Part shown: positions 8,326 through 15,253 of the stretch, in pieces | How the letters are laid out: each line of letters starts with the position of its first letter | Numbering within the stretch: the stretch's first letter is position 1 | NCBI GenBank assembly: GCA_964541595.1 | Contig: CAZIRO010000053.1 | Coordinates: 1-15,606 of the forward strand | Origin: CAZIRO01 sp964541595 | GTDB lineage: Bacteria > Acidobacteriota > HRBIN11 | DNA: 15,606 nucleotides | Reading direction: 5' to 3' | Position numbers and translations under genes: made by a program | The notes under the pieces: generated by a model | What the model saw: the letters and a program-made list of their open reading frames with translations, nothing else | What the model was told of the DNA's origin: nothing | Database searches by the model: none

Positions 8326-8520
8326 CTGCAATCGGGACAGGCAATGGGGCACCGTGGGTACCCATTCGGTCATGCGCTATCCCCAGCCCATGCGATGCCC
8401 CGTCCCCTGTCTTCCGTCTCCCGTCCCGGATACCTGGGACCCGACACCTGACACCTGGGACCTGAGACCTGACACCTGACACCGGTGCAACCCCTGTCCC
8501 ATTGCCTGTCCCGATCCCAG
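8326..8520 (+). mobile_element. Repeat element A (MITE-like, with terminal inverted repeats)
   Basis: A 195-bp noncoding element. Its termini carry the 18-bp perfect inverted repeat ATCGGGACAGGCAATGGG (8331-8348, and reversed at 8498-8515), flanked outside by CTGCA on the left and CCCAG on the right, matching the CTGNN that precedes the motif in copies B and C. Inside are a unique-sequence module (8349-8427) and eight heptamers (8428-8483). The left 106 bp (8331-8436) match the reversed right end of element C at about 92%, including 50 identical bases (8367-8416 with 15421-15470). No clear target duplication flanks this copy. It has no convincing coding capacity. Confidence 0.8.
8428..8483 (+). 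repeat. Heptamer array in element A (8 units)
   Basis: Eight uninterrupted 7-bp units follow the pattern NGNNACC: GGATACC, TGGGACC, CGACACC, TGACACC, TGGGACC, TGAGACC, TGACACC, TGACACC. The ACC end is invariant and the middle two positions vary. Unit order aligns with the array of element C. Confidence 0.85.
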
Positions 8521-8532
8521 GGTAGCACGATC

Positions 8533-8562
8533 TTGCCACTGCGGACCCGTATTTGCTACGAT
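8533..8562 (+). promoter_or_regulatory. Putative promoter for the 96-aa gene and its membrane partner
   Basis: TTGCCA (8533-8538) and TACGAT (8557-8562) are separated by 18 bp, a fair sigma70-like pair about 50 bp before the ATG at 8613. It lies just outside the right end of element A. Only two hexamers support it. Confidence 0.3.
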
Positions 8563-8612
8563 CATGCCTCATCCTGGCAGTGTATCCATCCCCGGTGTCA
8601 GGAAGGTGGACC

Positions 8613-8903
8613 ATGAAACGATACGTCGTTCGACACCAGCATCCTGCCGATCGGTGCCCGGCGCGGCAGCCGGAAATGGCGGCCATGTTACTTGCGCATC
8701 TGCGACCGGAACGCGCCCGGACGTTCGGTGTGGCAATCGAAGCCGAAGGAGTCATTGACGGTCAGCACACCCTGTACCTGATCGTCCGGGCCGAAGACCG
8801 CACCCGACTGGAGGAATATTTACAACCGTTTGCCCAGGCGGGTACCGTAGACATCTGGACGGCGTCCTCCTGCGAGGAGGTCGTTCAACGACAGAGTTGT
8901 TAA
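8613..8903 (+). CDS. Small protein of unknown function with conserved-looking His/Cys pairs
   Basis: 96 aa from ATG 8613, with AGGAAGG (8600-8606) upstream; the open frame reaches 8553 but that extension runs over the promoter region. The N-terminus MKRYVVRHQHPADRCPA has His8, His10 and Cys15; the C-terminus has Cys87 and Cys96 (SSCEEVVQRQSC). The predicted pattern is a beta-alpha-beta fold: GVAIEAEGVIDGQHTLYLIV, then a helix TRLEEYLQPFAQ, then GTVDIWTA. This resembles small ferredoxin-like or dimeric alpha-beta barrel proteins, but I do not recognise the family with certainty. The His and Cys residues could bind a metal. Only three bases separate it from the following membrane-protein start, so the two are probably co-translated. 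Confidence 0.75.
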   Translation: MKRYVVRHQHPADRCPARQPEMAAMLLAHLRPERARTFGVAIEAEGVIDGQHTLYLIVRAEDRTRLEEYLQPFAQAGTVDIWTASSCEEVVQRQSC

Positions 8904-8906
8904 CAC

Positions 8907-10694
8907 TTGGTCAACCGTTTGTCCAGATCCGGTCCCGTGCAACGCTCCTGGAAAACTGCCGTTGCGCACGTGTGGTGGTGCACGCTTGTCGGCGGTATCG
9001 GGTGGACTGTCCTTGGTGCTGTGCTGATGGTGGTCTCTCCCTTGCCGCGGCCACTGTCCGTCCCCCGGTGGTGCAGCGGAGTCGTCATCCTGTTCGCCGT
9101 CACGAGTCTGGTGGCCGGCTGGATGTGGTTGCGGTCGCGATGGGTACGATACATGCTCGGGGGACTGATCTTCTGGGCGGCGGTGCTGCCCTTCGCACAC
9201 TGGATCCACACGCTGAAACGATATATCGATGGCCTGACACCGCCGGTGCGGTATGATCTGTACGGACTGCTCACGAGCATCGGGGTGCTCGCCTGTGTGC
9301 TGGTGTTCTGGACATTCCGCCGGGGACCGCTGATCGGCGCGCTCACCATGCTGGCCATCTGGATCGGCAGTTACGCGAGTACCGGCGCGTACGCCTATCT
9401 GGAGACACGCCGGCTATCCCGGATGGTCGCACGAATGGACGTGCGTCTGCCTCCGGGGGTGGATGCACCCCTTTCGGAACGGGCTCGGACCTGTCGGGCA
9501 TCCATGATCCGGATCGAACAGTGGGCCCGTACACACGCGACCAATCTCCGGGAAACGATCCGGCGCTGGCACCACGTGCGGACCGTATTTTATCGCAACG
9601 GCCGGGCCTGCGTGTTTGCATCCACCCTGCCGATATCTCTTCCCGTTCGGGACTGGACGGCCGTGCTGCAGCGGTGCGAACAGACGGAATGGGCGCCGGT
9701 GCGGACAACCCGTACAGGGGTTCCCTATATCGACACGCCGGTCGAGGTGCAATTCCTCACCGCGATTCCGCGCTGGCTGGCACTGGCCGGATTGCGGGCG
9801 GCGGTACAGGGCGATGTCACCGGATGGGTACAATACTGTCAACAGATTTTCCGATTTGCCGAAATTATCGGTCGCCAGCGGACAACGATCGCACACCTCA
9901 GTGCGAACAAGTTTCGTGCACTCGGGTTTGAGTGTTTTGCACTGGGCACCGGCTGGCTTCCGGACGCACCGCTGGAGCCCTGGATCCCGTGGCTCACGTC
10001 CGACGGTACCCGGCACGTACGCCGATGGATCGCGTTTGAACTGTACTATTACCGTGCCCTGGGATCTGAACTCATCCGGAAAGACCTTACCCCATGGCCG
10101 CCGTGGGTACGCGGTCCCGTGCTGTACTGGTCCGCATACCCGACGTTCGGGTATCTGGATACCGTGCGCGTTCAACGCGCCTATCTGGACAGCCTTGCGC
10201 AGTGGCATCGCCCCGAACCGATCGTCCGACCGGGGTTCTGGACCTGGCTGGGACCGTACATGTACGCTCCCGGAGCCCTGCATATTCTGCGCCGGCAGTA
10301 CCTGCATGCCCTGGCACTTCAGCGCGCCGCTCAGGCCATCTGGAACACCGCGCACGCACGCCGCCGCTCCGCAACGCGTATCGGACGGCAACCGCTCGAT
10401 CCCTGGACGGGCCATCCGATCCGGACAGCGCATACTGCCATCGGCCAGGTGTTTTACAGCGTCGGAGAAAACCGTACGGACGACCATGCGGCGATCCATC
10501 CCGACTGGTTGCCGTTTCGACAGCCGGACGTGGGTCTGGTCCTGCCCCGTCCGCTGGACACCCCGTGCGCGGATGGGTGGAAAAGTCAGGAGAAGAGCAG
10601 TGATATGAAGATTTCACCACGAAGGCACGGAAAACACGGGGGACAAAACGCACAACCCGCATCCGACACGGACCGTGATGTTGCTATGCTGTGA
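8907..10694 (+). CDS. Five-TM membrane protein of unknown function; 3' end formed by a dispersed repeat
   Basis: 595 aa from a TTG at 8907, three bases after the preceding stop; a GTG at 8937 is the alternative start. Five hydrophobic segments lie in the first 155 residues (about 20-45, 57-77, 80-98, 113-131, 135-155). A large, Trp/Arg-rich, mostly helical soluble region follows. Near the end is DPWTGHPI (498-505) then YSVGENRTDD (517-526), a DP-x-TG...YSxGxNxxDD pattern I recall from hypothetical and pseudopilin-like proteins of several environmental phyla. I do not recognise a function. The last roughly 28 residues (from Met567, KISPRRHGKHGG) are translated from the CCACGAAGG-type repeat, so the native C-terminus was probably replaced or extended by that repeat. 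Confidence 0.72.
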   Translation: MVNRLSRSGPVQRSWKTAVAHVWWCTLVGGIGWTVLGAVLMVVSPLPRPLSVPRWCSGVVILFAVTSLVAGWMWLRSRWVRYMLGGLIFWAAVLPFAHWIHTLKRYIDGLTPPVRYDLYGLLTSIGVLACVLVFWTFRRGPLIGALTMLAIWIGSYASTGAYAYLETRRLSRMVARMDVRLPPGVDAPLSERARTCRASMIRIEQWARTHATNLRETIRRWHHVRTVFYRNGRACVFASTLPISLPVRDWTAVLQRCEQTEWAPVRTTRTGVPYIDTPVEVQFLTAIPRWLALAGLRAAVQGDVTGWVQYCQQIFRFAEIIGRQRTTIAHLSANKFRALGFECFALGTGWLPDAPLEPWIPWLTSDGTRHVRRWIAFELYYYRALGSELIRKDLTPWPPWVRGPVLYWSAYPTFGYLDTVRVQRAYLDSLAQWHRPEPIVRPGFWTWLGPYMYAPGALHILRRQYLHALALQRAAQAIWNTAHARRRSATRIGRQPLDPWTGHPIRTAHTAIGQVFYSVGENRTDDHAAIHPDWLPFRQPDVGLVLPRPLDTPCADGWKSQEKSSDMKISPRRHGKHGGQNAQPASDTDRDVAML

Positions 10695-10713
10695 ACCCCG
10701 TGCCTCCGTGGTA
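10612..10713 (+). repeat. Inverted CCACGAAGGCACGG-type dispersed repeat
   Basis: The left arm (10616-10630, ACCACGAAGGCACGG) pairs with the reverse complement of the right arm (10695-10713, containing CCGTGCCTCCGTGGT) at 14 of 15 positions, with about 64 bp between. The wording, including TTTCACCACG at the outer edge and AACACGGGG after it, matches a repeat type that I recall as scattered through intergenic DNA of many unrelated bacteria. The left half is in frame with the upstream gene, which terminates at 10692-10694 just before the right arm. It may act as a transcription or mRNA-end structure. Confidence 0.65.
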
Positions 10714-10730
10714 CCCCCTTTGTAACTTCG

Positions 10731-10754
10731 CGTCACTTTATCCTCTCGTCACTT
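10731..10754 (+). repeat. AAGTGACG-family repeat, copy 1 (partial)
   Basis: Two copies of CGTCACTT (10731-10738 and 10747-10754) are separated by a TATCCTCT-like spacer. The reverse complement of this segment matches the left arm of the 13201-13292 inverted repeat with one inserted base. It lies between the CCACGAAGG repeat and element B. Confidence 0.6.
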
Positions 10755-10766
10755 CCCACGTTCCTT

Positions 10767-10976
10767 CTGGAATCGGGACAGGCAATGGGACACGGCGTGT
10801 CCCGATGGACTCCGCGATATCCCGTCAACCAGGATGCGCGGACACCGGACACCCGGGACCGGAGACCTGACATCTGGGACCTGGCACCCGCCACCTGCCA
10901 CCCGACACCCGGTATCGACCGGGCCATCCACGCATCCGGCGCATCCCCCTGTCCCATTGCCTGTCCCGAATCTGAG
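10767..10976 (+). mobile_element. Repeat element B (MITE-like, flanked by a 6-bp direct repeat)
   Basis: A 210-bp element. The terminal inverted repeat TCGGGACAGGCAATGGGACA is perfect over 20 bp (10773-10792 and reversed at 10950-10969); the outer bases are CTGGA on the left and TCTGAG on the right. TTCCTT occurs immediately outside both ends (10761-10766 and 10977-10982), as a target-site duplication would. The left interior (10793-10839) is unlike elements A and C; the right interior holds a heptamer array in the same orientation as in A. It lies directly upstream of the putative promoter of the DUF255 gene. Confidence 0.82.
10840..10916 (+). repeat. Heptamer array in element B (10-11 units)
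   Basis: Eleven 7-bp units of the NGNNACC type, starting GGACACC, GGACACC, CGGGACC, GGAGACC and ending CGACACC, CGGTATC. One internal unit is TGACATC and the last is also imperfect. The unit order differs from that in A and C, so this array has an independent history. Confidence 0.8.
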
Positions 10977-10981
10977 TTCCT

Positions 10982-11010
10982 TTGCTTTCTCCCATGGGAT
11001 CGCGTATCTT
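10982..11010 (+). promoter_or_regulatory. Putative promoter of the DUF255 gene
   Basis: TTGCTT (10982-10987) and TATCTT (11005-11010) have an ideal 17-bp spacing, about 78 bp before the ATG at 11088. The same bases also fit a Bacteroidota-type promoter: TTG, 20 bp, then TATCTTTA against TAnnTTTG. The first T overlaps the right-hand direct repeat of element B. Confidence 0.4.
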
Positions 11011-11087
11011 TAAACGCATACGCGCAAACGTATCCGGAACAACCGGCGCCCCACGACGACGCAGGGATTCCCTGACAGGACACAACT

Positions 11088-13199
11088 ATGGCCGAAGAAA
11101 AGCCCACACAGCCCCGAAAATGGAACCGCCTGATTCACGCAAAAAGCCCGTACCTCCGGCAACACGCGGACAACCCGGTCGATTGGTATCCATGGGGACC
11201 GGAGGCCCTGGAAAAAGCCCGCCGGGAGGATAAACCGATCTTCCTGAGTATCGGGTATTCGAGTTGTCACTGGTGCCATGTGATGGAAGAAGAATCGTTC
11301 CGTAATCCGGAAATCGCTGCCATCCTGAACGAACACTTCGTATCCATTAAGGTCGACCGTGAGGAACGGCCCGATCTGGACCGGATTTACATGCAGGCCG
11401 TGATTGCCATGACCGGATCCGGCGGATGGCCGCTGAACGTGTTTCTGACGCCGGACCTGAAACCGTTCTTCGGGGGCACGTACTTCCCTCCCGAAGACCG
11501 ATGGGGCCGACCGGGGTTCAAACGCATTCTGCTGACCATTGCACGTGCATGGAAAGAACGTCGTCAGGAGATCGAACAGTCGGCCGAACGACTCACGCGT
11601 CTGCTGCGTGAAGCGCTGCAGCCGACCGCATCGGCGCAGATCGAATACACGCGACTTGTGCAACAGGCCGTGCAAACATACCGGTCATCGTTTGATGCCG
11701 TGCACGGCGGGTTCGGCGGTCCACCCAAATTTCCACCGCATGCCGCTCTACGCTTCCTCATCCGATACGCATTCCGCACGCGCGATGCGGAGGTCCTGCA
11801 GATGGTGGAAACGACGCTGCACCACATGGCCATGGGCGGGATCTACGACCAGATCGGCGGTGGATTCCACCGATACAGCGTGGACGCTGAATGGCATGTG
11901 CCCCATTTTGAAAAAATGCTGTATGACAATGCGCAACTCGCGCTGATCTATGCGGAAGCGTTTGCGGCTACACACAACGGGTTATACTACCGGATCGCGA
12001 ATGAAACCCTGCACTATCTGTACCGCGACATGCGGGATCCGGAAGGTGCCTTTTACACTGCCGAAGACGCGGATTCGGAAGGCCGCGAAGGTGCTTTTTA
12101 CACCTGGACATACGATGAAATCCTGCAAGTACTGGGCAAAACAGACGGTCCTCGATTCGCCGAACAGTTCGGTGTTACCCCGGAAGGTAATTTCGAACAC
12201 GGAGAAAACGTACTGCACGTCGCCCGGCCGTTCGCACAAATGGCCCGAAAGTACCGGATGCGTGTGGAAGAATGGATGGAATGGCTGCACCAGACACGAC
12301 GCAAACTGCGCGAAGTGCGCGCCCGTCGTCCCCGTCCTCTGCGGGATGAAAAGATCCTGACAGACTGGAACGGTCTTGCGATTTCGGGATTCGCCTGGAG
12401 CGGGTTTTACCTGCAACAGCCCTGGTTGATCGAAGCTGCAGAACGGGCTGCCGACTGGCTGATGCGTCACATGTGGGACGCGCAAACGGGGCAACTGTAC
12501 CATCGTTATATGGAAGGCGCGCGGGGTGTGGACGGTCTGCTGACTGACTATACGTACCTGGCCCAGGGGCTGCTTGATCTCTTCGAATTGACTGGTCGTT
12601 CGGACCTGCTCGCACATGCAATTCGTCTCATGGACCGCGCTATCGAACTGTTCTGGGACGATACCCACGGCGGATTTTACGACGCTGCTCCCGACCATCC
12701 GGATTATATTGTGCCCGTCCGGGAGACGTTTGACGGGGCAACGCCGTCCGGCAACTCGGTTGCCCTGTGGAATCTGTACCGGATCTTCGAGATCACCGGC
12801 ATACAGAAATACCGCGACCGTGCGGATGCCGTCGTGGCGGCATTTTCCGGTACTCTGGCCCAGGACCCGACGCGTCTGATCCATCTGGTTGCCGCCTGGG
12901 ATTTTGCCCAGCAAAAACCCTATGAGATCGTGATCGTCGTGCCCTCGGATGAAATCCAACGGGCGGCATATGATCAACTCGCCGGATTGTGGTTCCCGTA
13001 TAAGGTCATCGTCTGGCAACATGCGCGACGTCCATTGCCCTACCCGGCACTGCGGGACAAACGCGCCATTCGCGGCCGTTTAACGATTTACGCCTGTCGG
13101 GATTTCACGTGTTTGCAGCCGATACACGACATCCGGGCCCTGTTGCCGATCCTGGACCGTGCGTTCACTCCGGAATCGACGGAAACCGGCACATCTTAG
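11088..13199 (+). CDS. Thioredoxin-domain (DUF255) protein, YyaL/SPATA20 family
   Basis: 703 aa, close to the family norm of about 680-700. The N-terminal thioredoxin-like domain opens with NRLIHAKSPYLRQHADNPVDW, and has GYSSCHWCHVMEEESF with Cys60 and Cys63 in a CHWC active-site-like motif, then VDREERPDLDRIYM and GGWPLNVFLTPDLKPFFGGT. The rest is an (alpha/alpha)6-type barrel as in N-acylglucosamine epimerase-like proteins: GGFGGPPKFPPH, GGIYDQIGGGFHRYSVDAEW, PHFEKMLYDNAQL, EDADSEGREGAFYTW, DEKILTDWNGLAI and ATPSGNSVAL. The family is widespread from bacteria to mammals, with no settled biochemical role. AGGA (11077-11080) precedes the start. It stands alone between repeat elements, with its own putative promoter. 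Confidence 0.94.
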   Translation: MAEEKPTQPRKWNRLIHAKSPYLRQHADNPVDWYPWGPEALEKARREDKPIFLSIGYSSCHWCHVMEEESFRNPEIAAILNEHFVSIKVDREERPDLDRIYMQAVIAMTGSGGWPLNVFLTPDLKPFFGGTYFPPEDRWGRPGFKRILLTIARAWKERRQEIEQSAERLTRLLREALQPTASAQIEYTRLVQQAVQTYRSSFDAVHGGFGGPPKFPPHAALRFLIRYAFRTRDAEVLQMVETTLHHMAMGGIYDQIGGGFHRYSVDAEWHVPHFEKMLYDNAQLALIYAEAFAATHNGLYYRIANETLHYLYRDMRDPEGAFYTAEDADSEGREGAFYTWTYDEILQVLGKTDGPRFAEQFGVTPEGNFEHGENVLHVARPFAQMARKYRMRVEEWMEWLHQTRRKLREVRARRPRPLRDEKILTDWNGLAISGFAWSGFYLQQPWLIEAAERAADWLMRHMWDAQTGQLYHRYMEGARGVDGLLTDYTYLAQGLLDLFELTGRSDLLAHAIRLMDRAIELFWDDTHGGFYDAAPDHPDYIVPVRETFDGATPSGNSVALWNLYRIFEITGIQKYRDRADAVVAAFSGTLAQDPTRLIHLVAAWDFAQQKPYEIVIVVPSDEIQRAAYDQLAGLWFPYKVIVWQHARRPLPYPALRDKRAIRGRLTIYACRDFTCLQPIHDIRALLPILDRAFTPESTETGTS

Positions 13200-13200
13200 G

Positions 13201-13292
13201 GGTACGTTTCCAAAGTGACGTGACGAGAGGGAAAGTGACGTCGTGCACTGACATCTCCGTGACTTTTCCCCTCGTCACTTCGGAAATGCACC
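13201..13292 (+). repeat. AAGTGACG-family inverted repeat, copy 2 (complete, 92 bp)
   Basis: It begins two bases after the DUF255 stop codon. The outer arms (13201-13220 and 13273-13292 reversed) match at 17 of 20 positions. The inner arms (13220-13240 and 13258-13278) match at 18 of 21, leaving a 17-base loop. AAGTGACG occurs twice in the left arm (13213-13220, 13233-13240) and once reversed in the right arm (13273-13280). No T-run follows, so it is not a textbook intrinsic terminator; it could still protect or end the upstream mRNA. Confidence 0.75.
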
Positions 13293-13337
13293 ACTGCACC
13301 GTACACGGTCGAACATCCGGCAACCGGAGCGGAACCG

Positions 13338-15248
13338 ATGACGCAGCCGCATCGCTGGACCGAATGCACACGGGATCGGATACTGATCGTTGATGGCGCC
13401 ATGGGCACGCTGTTGCAGATGCGTGGCCTGCCCCCGGATCGGTGCCGGTCCGCGCTGAATCTCCAGAACCCATCGATGGTGCTCTCCATTCACGAAGAAT
13501 ACATGCGTGCCGGCGCGCACATTCTTGAAACGAACACGTTCGATGCGAATTACGTGCAACTGAAACGATACGGTCTGGAACGACAACTGCGTGAAATCAA
13601 CCGTCGGGGCGTCGAACTGGCACGCGAAGTCGCCGAACACGGAGAATGCGTATTCGTCGCCGGATCGGTCGGACCGCTGGGATCGCTGATGGCACCGTAC
13701 GGACGACTGACGCTGCGCGATGTCATTGCCATTTATGAAGAACAGATCGGATGCCTGGTGGACGCTGGTGTGGACCTGCTGTTCATTGAAACGCAAACGT
13801 CCGTCGTGGAAGCCCGTGCAGCGCTTCAGGCGGCACGCCGTTTGACGCGCATCCCGGTCGCCGTCCTGATGACCTGTGACGCCACCGGTCGAACACCCCT
13901 GGGCAACCGGATCGAACGGGCACTGTACGAACTTGCCGAAGCGGGGGCCGATTTTGTCGGCATGAACTGCGGGATCGGTCCCCGAGACGCGTACGAACTG
14001 ATCATCCGTTACCTGGTCAATTTCCCGCATCCGATGATCGTCATGCCGAATGCGGGATATCCCCGCGTCGTCGCCGGTCAATTGACGTATCCGTCGACAC
14101 CGGAATATTTCGCCGAGTATGCGGTCCTTTTCGTGCAGGCGGGCGTTGCCATTGTTGGGTCGTGTTGTGGAACCACACCGGAACACACGGCGGCCATGGC
14201 CCGTGCGGTGGAGCATCTACGTCCGACCCGTCCGTTGCGTAAAGCGAAACCCCAGCCTGCACGGACGCAGGACCGTACGACACTGCAGATCGTGTCGATC
14301 CCGGAGGAACCCGAAACGATCACGTTCCCCGAACGACTGCGCGATGTGTTCCCGCAGGGTCCCATCCTCACCGTGGCCGTGGAACCCCCGCAGGGATGGA
14401 ATTATGCCACCGTACTGGAACAGGTCCGGGAGTTTCACCTGTCCGGGGTCCACGCCGTGCATATCGGTGACAATCCCATGGGACGGCTGCGCATGTCGCC
14501 CATCGCACTGGCGACGCTGGTGAAGCAGTCCGTCGGAATTGAACCGATCGTGCACTTCACCTGTCGCGATCGCAACCTGCTGGCCATTCAGTCGGAACTG
14601 CTCGGTGCGGCTGCGCTCGGGCTCCGGATTATCCTGGCACTGACCGGTGACCCGATGACTCCCGGCGAGTACCCGCGCGTGACCACGGTCTTTGACGTCG
14701 ATTCCGTGGGACTCATCCGCATCCTGCAAAATTTCAACGAGGGCCGCAACCTCGCCGGTCAACCGATCGACGTCCAGACCCGGTTCATCATCGGCAGCAG
14801 CGCAAACCCACACGCGGACCCCGCGGGTGCGGAAGTCGAACGTGTCCGGGAAAAAATCGCTCAGGGTGCCACGTTTTTCGTCACGCCGCCGGTCTATGCA
14901 GTCGACGTGGTGCAACGGTTCCGGGACATCATCGGACCGGAGATCGATCTGCTCGTGGGCATCCTGCCGCCGGTACGTTACCGTCTGGCACAGTTTCTGC
15001 ACTATGAAGTTCCGGGGGTCCAGGTACCCGTCACACTCCTGGAACGACTGGCACACGTTTCTCCGCAGGAGGCCGAAACGATCGCACTGGAATTCTGCCG
15101 CAACCTGATCACGCAACTCCTCCCGTGGGTGGACGGATTTTATCTGATGCTGCCCTTCGGGCAAACGCGCCTGTTCCACCCCCTCCTGGACGCCATCCGA
15201 TCCGCCGCGCCACCCGCATCGTCCCATCTGCAGACGCCGAATACGTGA
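13338..15248 (+). CDS. Bifunctional homocysteine S-methyltransferase / 5,10-methylenetetrahydrofolate reductase (YitJ type)
   Basis: 636 aa, close to the usual 610-620 of this fusion. Residues about 10-300 are the homocysteine methyltransferase barrel: LIVDGAMGTLLQMRG, ETNTFDANYVQL, FVAGSVGPLG, and the zinc ligands Cys211 (GMNCGIGP) and Cys276/Cys277 (GSCCGTTPEH). Residues about 330-620 are the MTHFR barrel: VAVEPPQGWNY, HFTCRDRNLLAIQSELLG, LALTGDPMTPGEYP, FDVDSVGLI and FFVTPPVY. The fusion would couple reduction of methylene-THF to methyl-THF with methylation of homocysteine to methionine, in the cytoplasm. No cobalamin-binding domain is present; the methyl donor of the first domain is not fixed by sequence. 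GGAG at 13326-13329 supports the start. No SAM riboswitch is evident upstream; the leader is the AAGTGACG repeat. Element C begins five bases after the stop. Confidence 0.93.
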   Translation: MTQPHRWTECTRDRILIVDGAMGTLLQMRGLPPDRCRSALNLQNPSMVLSIHEEYMRAGAHILETNTFDANYVQLKRYGLERQLREINRRGVELAREVAEHGECVFVAGSVGPLGSLMAPYGRLTLRDVIAIYEEQIGCLVDAGVDLLFIETQTSVVEARAALQAARRLTRIPVAVLMTCDATGRTPLGNRIERALYELAEAGADFVGMNCGIGPRDAYELIIRYLVNFPHPMIVMPNAGYPRVVAGQLTYPSTPEYFAEYAVLFVQAGVAIVGSCCGTTPEHTAAMARAVEHLRPTRPLRKAKPQPARTQDRTTLQIVSIPEEPETITFPERLRDVFPQGPILTVAVEPPQGWNYATVLEQVREFHLSGVHAVHIGDNPMGRLRMSPIALATLVKQSVGIEPIVHFTCRDRNLLAIQSELLGAAALGLRIILALTGDPMTPGEYPRVTTVFDVDSVGLIRILQNFNEGRNLAGQPIDVQTRFIIGSSANPHADPAGAEVERVREKIAQGATFFVTPPVYAVDVVQRFRDIIGPEIDLLVGILPPVRYRLAQFLHYEVPGVQVPVTLLERLAHVSPQEAETIALEFCRNLITQLLPWVDGFYLMLPFGQTRLFHPLLDAIRSAAPPASSHLQTPNT

Positions 15249-15253
15249 TACTG

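Noticed and set aside
8428..8483. Short regular repeats resembling a CRISPR array
   Set aside because: Units are 7 bp and contiguous, with no unique spacers of constant length and no cas genes nearby.
8171..8755. Minus-strand open frame across element A, and similar plus-strand frames across C and B
   Set aside because: They arise from the GC-rich heptamers and overlap strong genes on the plus strand; their translations are low-complexity, and there is no ribosome-binding site.
13201..13292. Intrinsic terminator of the DUF255 gene
   Set aside because: The stem is long and imperfect and is not followed by a T-run; kept as a repeat with possible mRNA-end role.
13201..13337. SAM or cobalamin riboswitch before the methionine gene
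   Set aside because: The segment is fully occupied by the AAGTGACG inverted repeat and a short leader; no riboswitch core motifs were seen.
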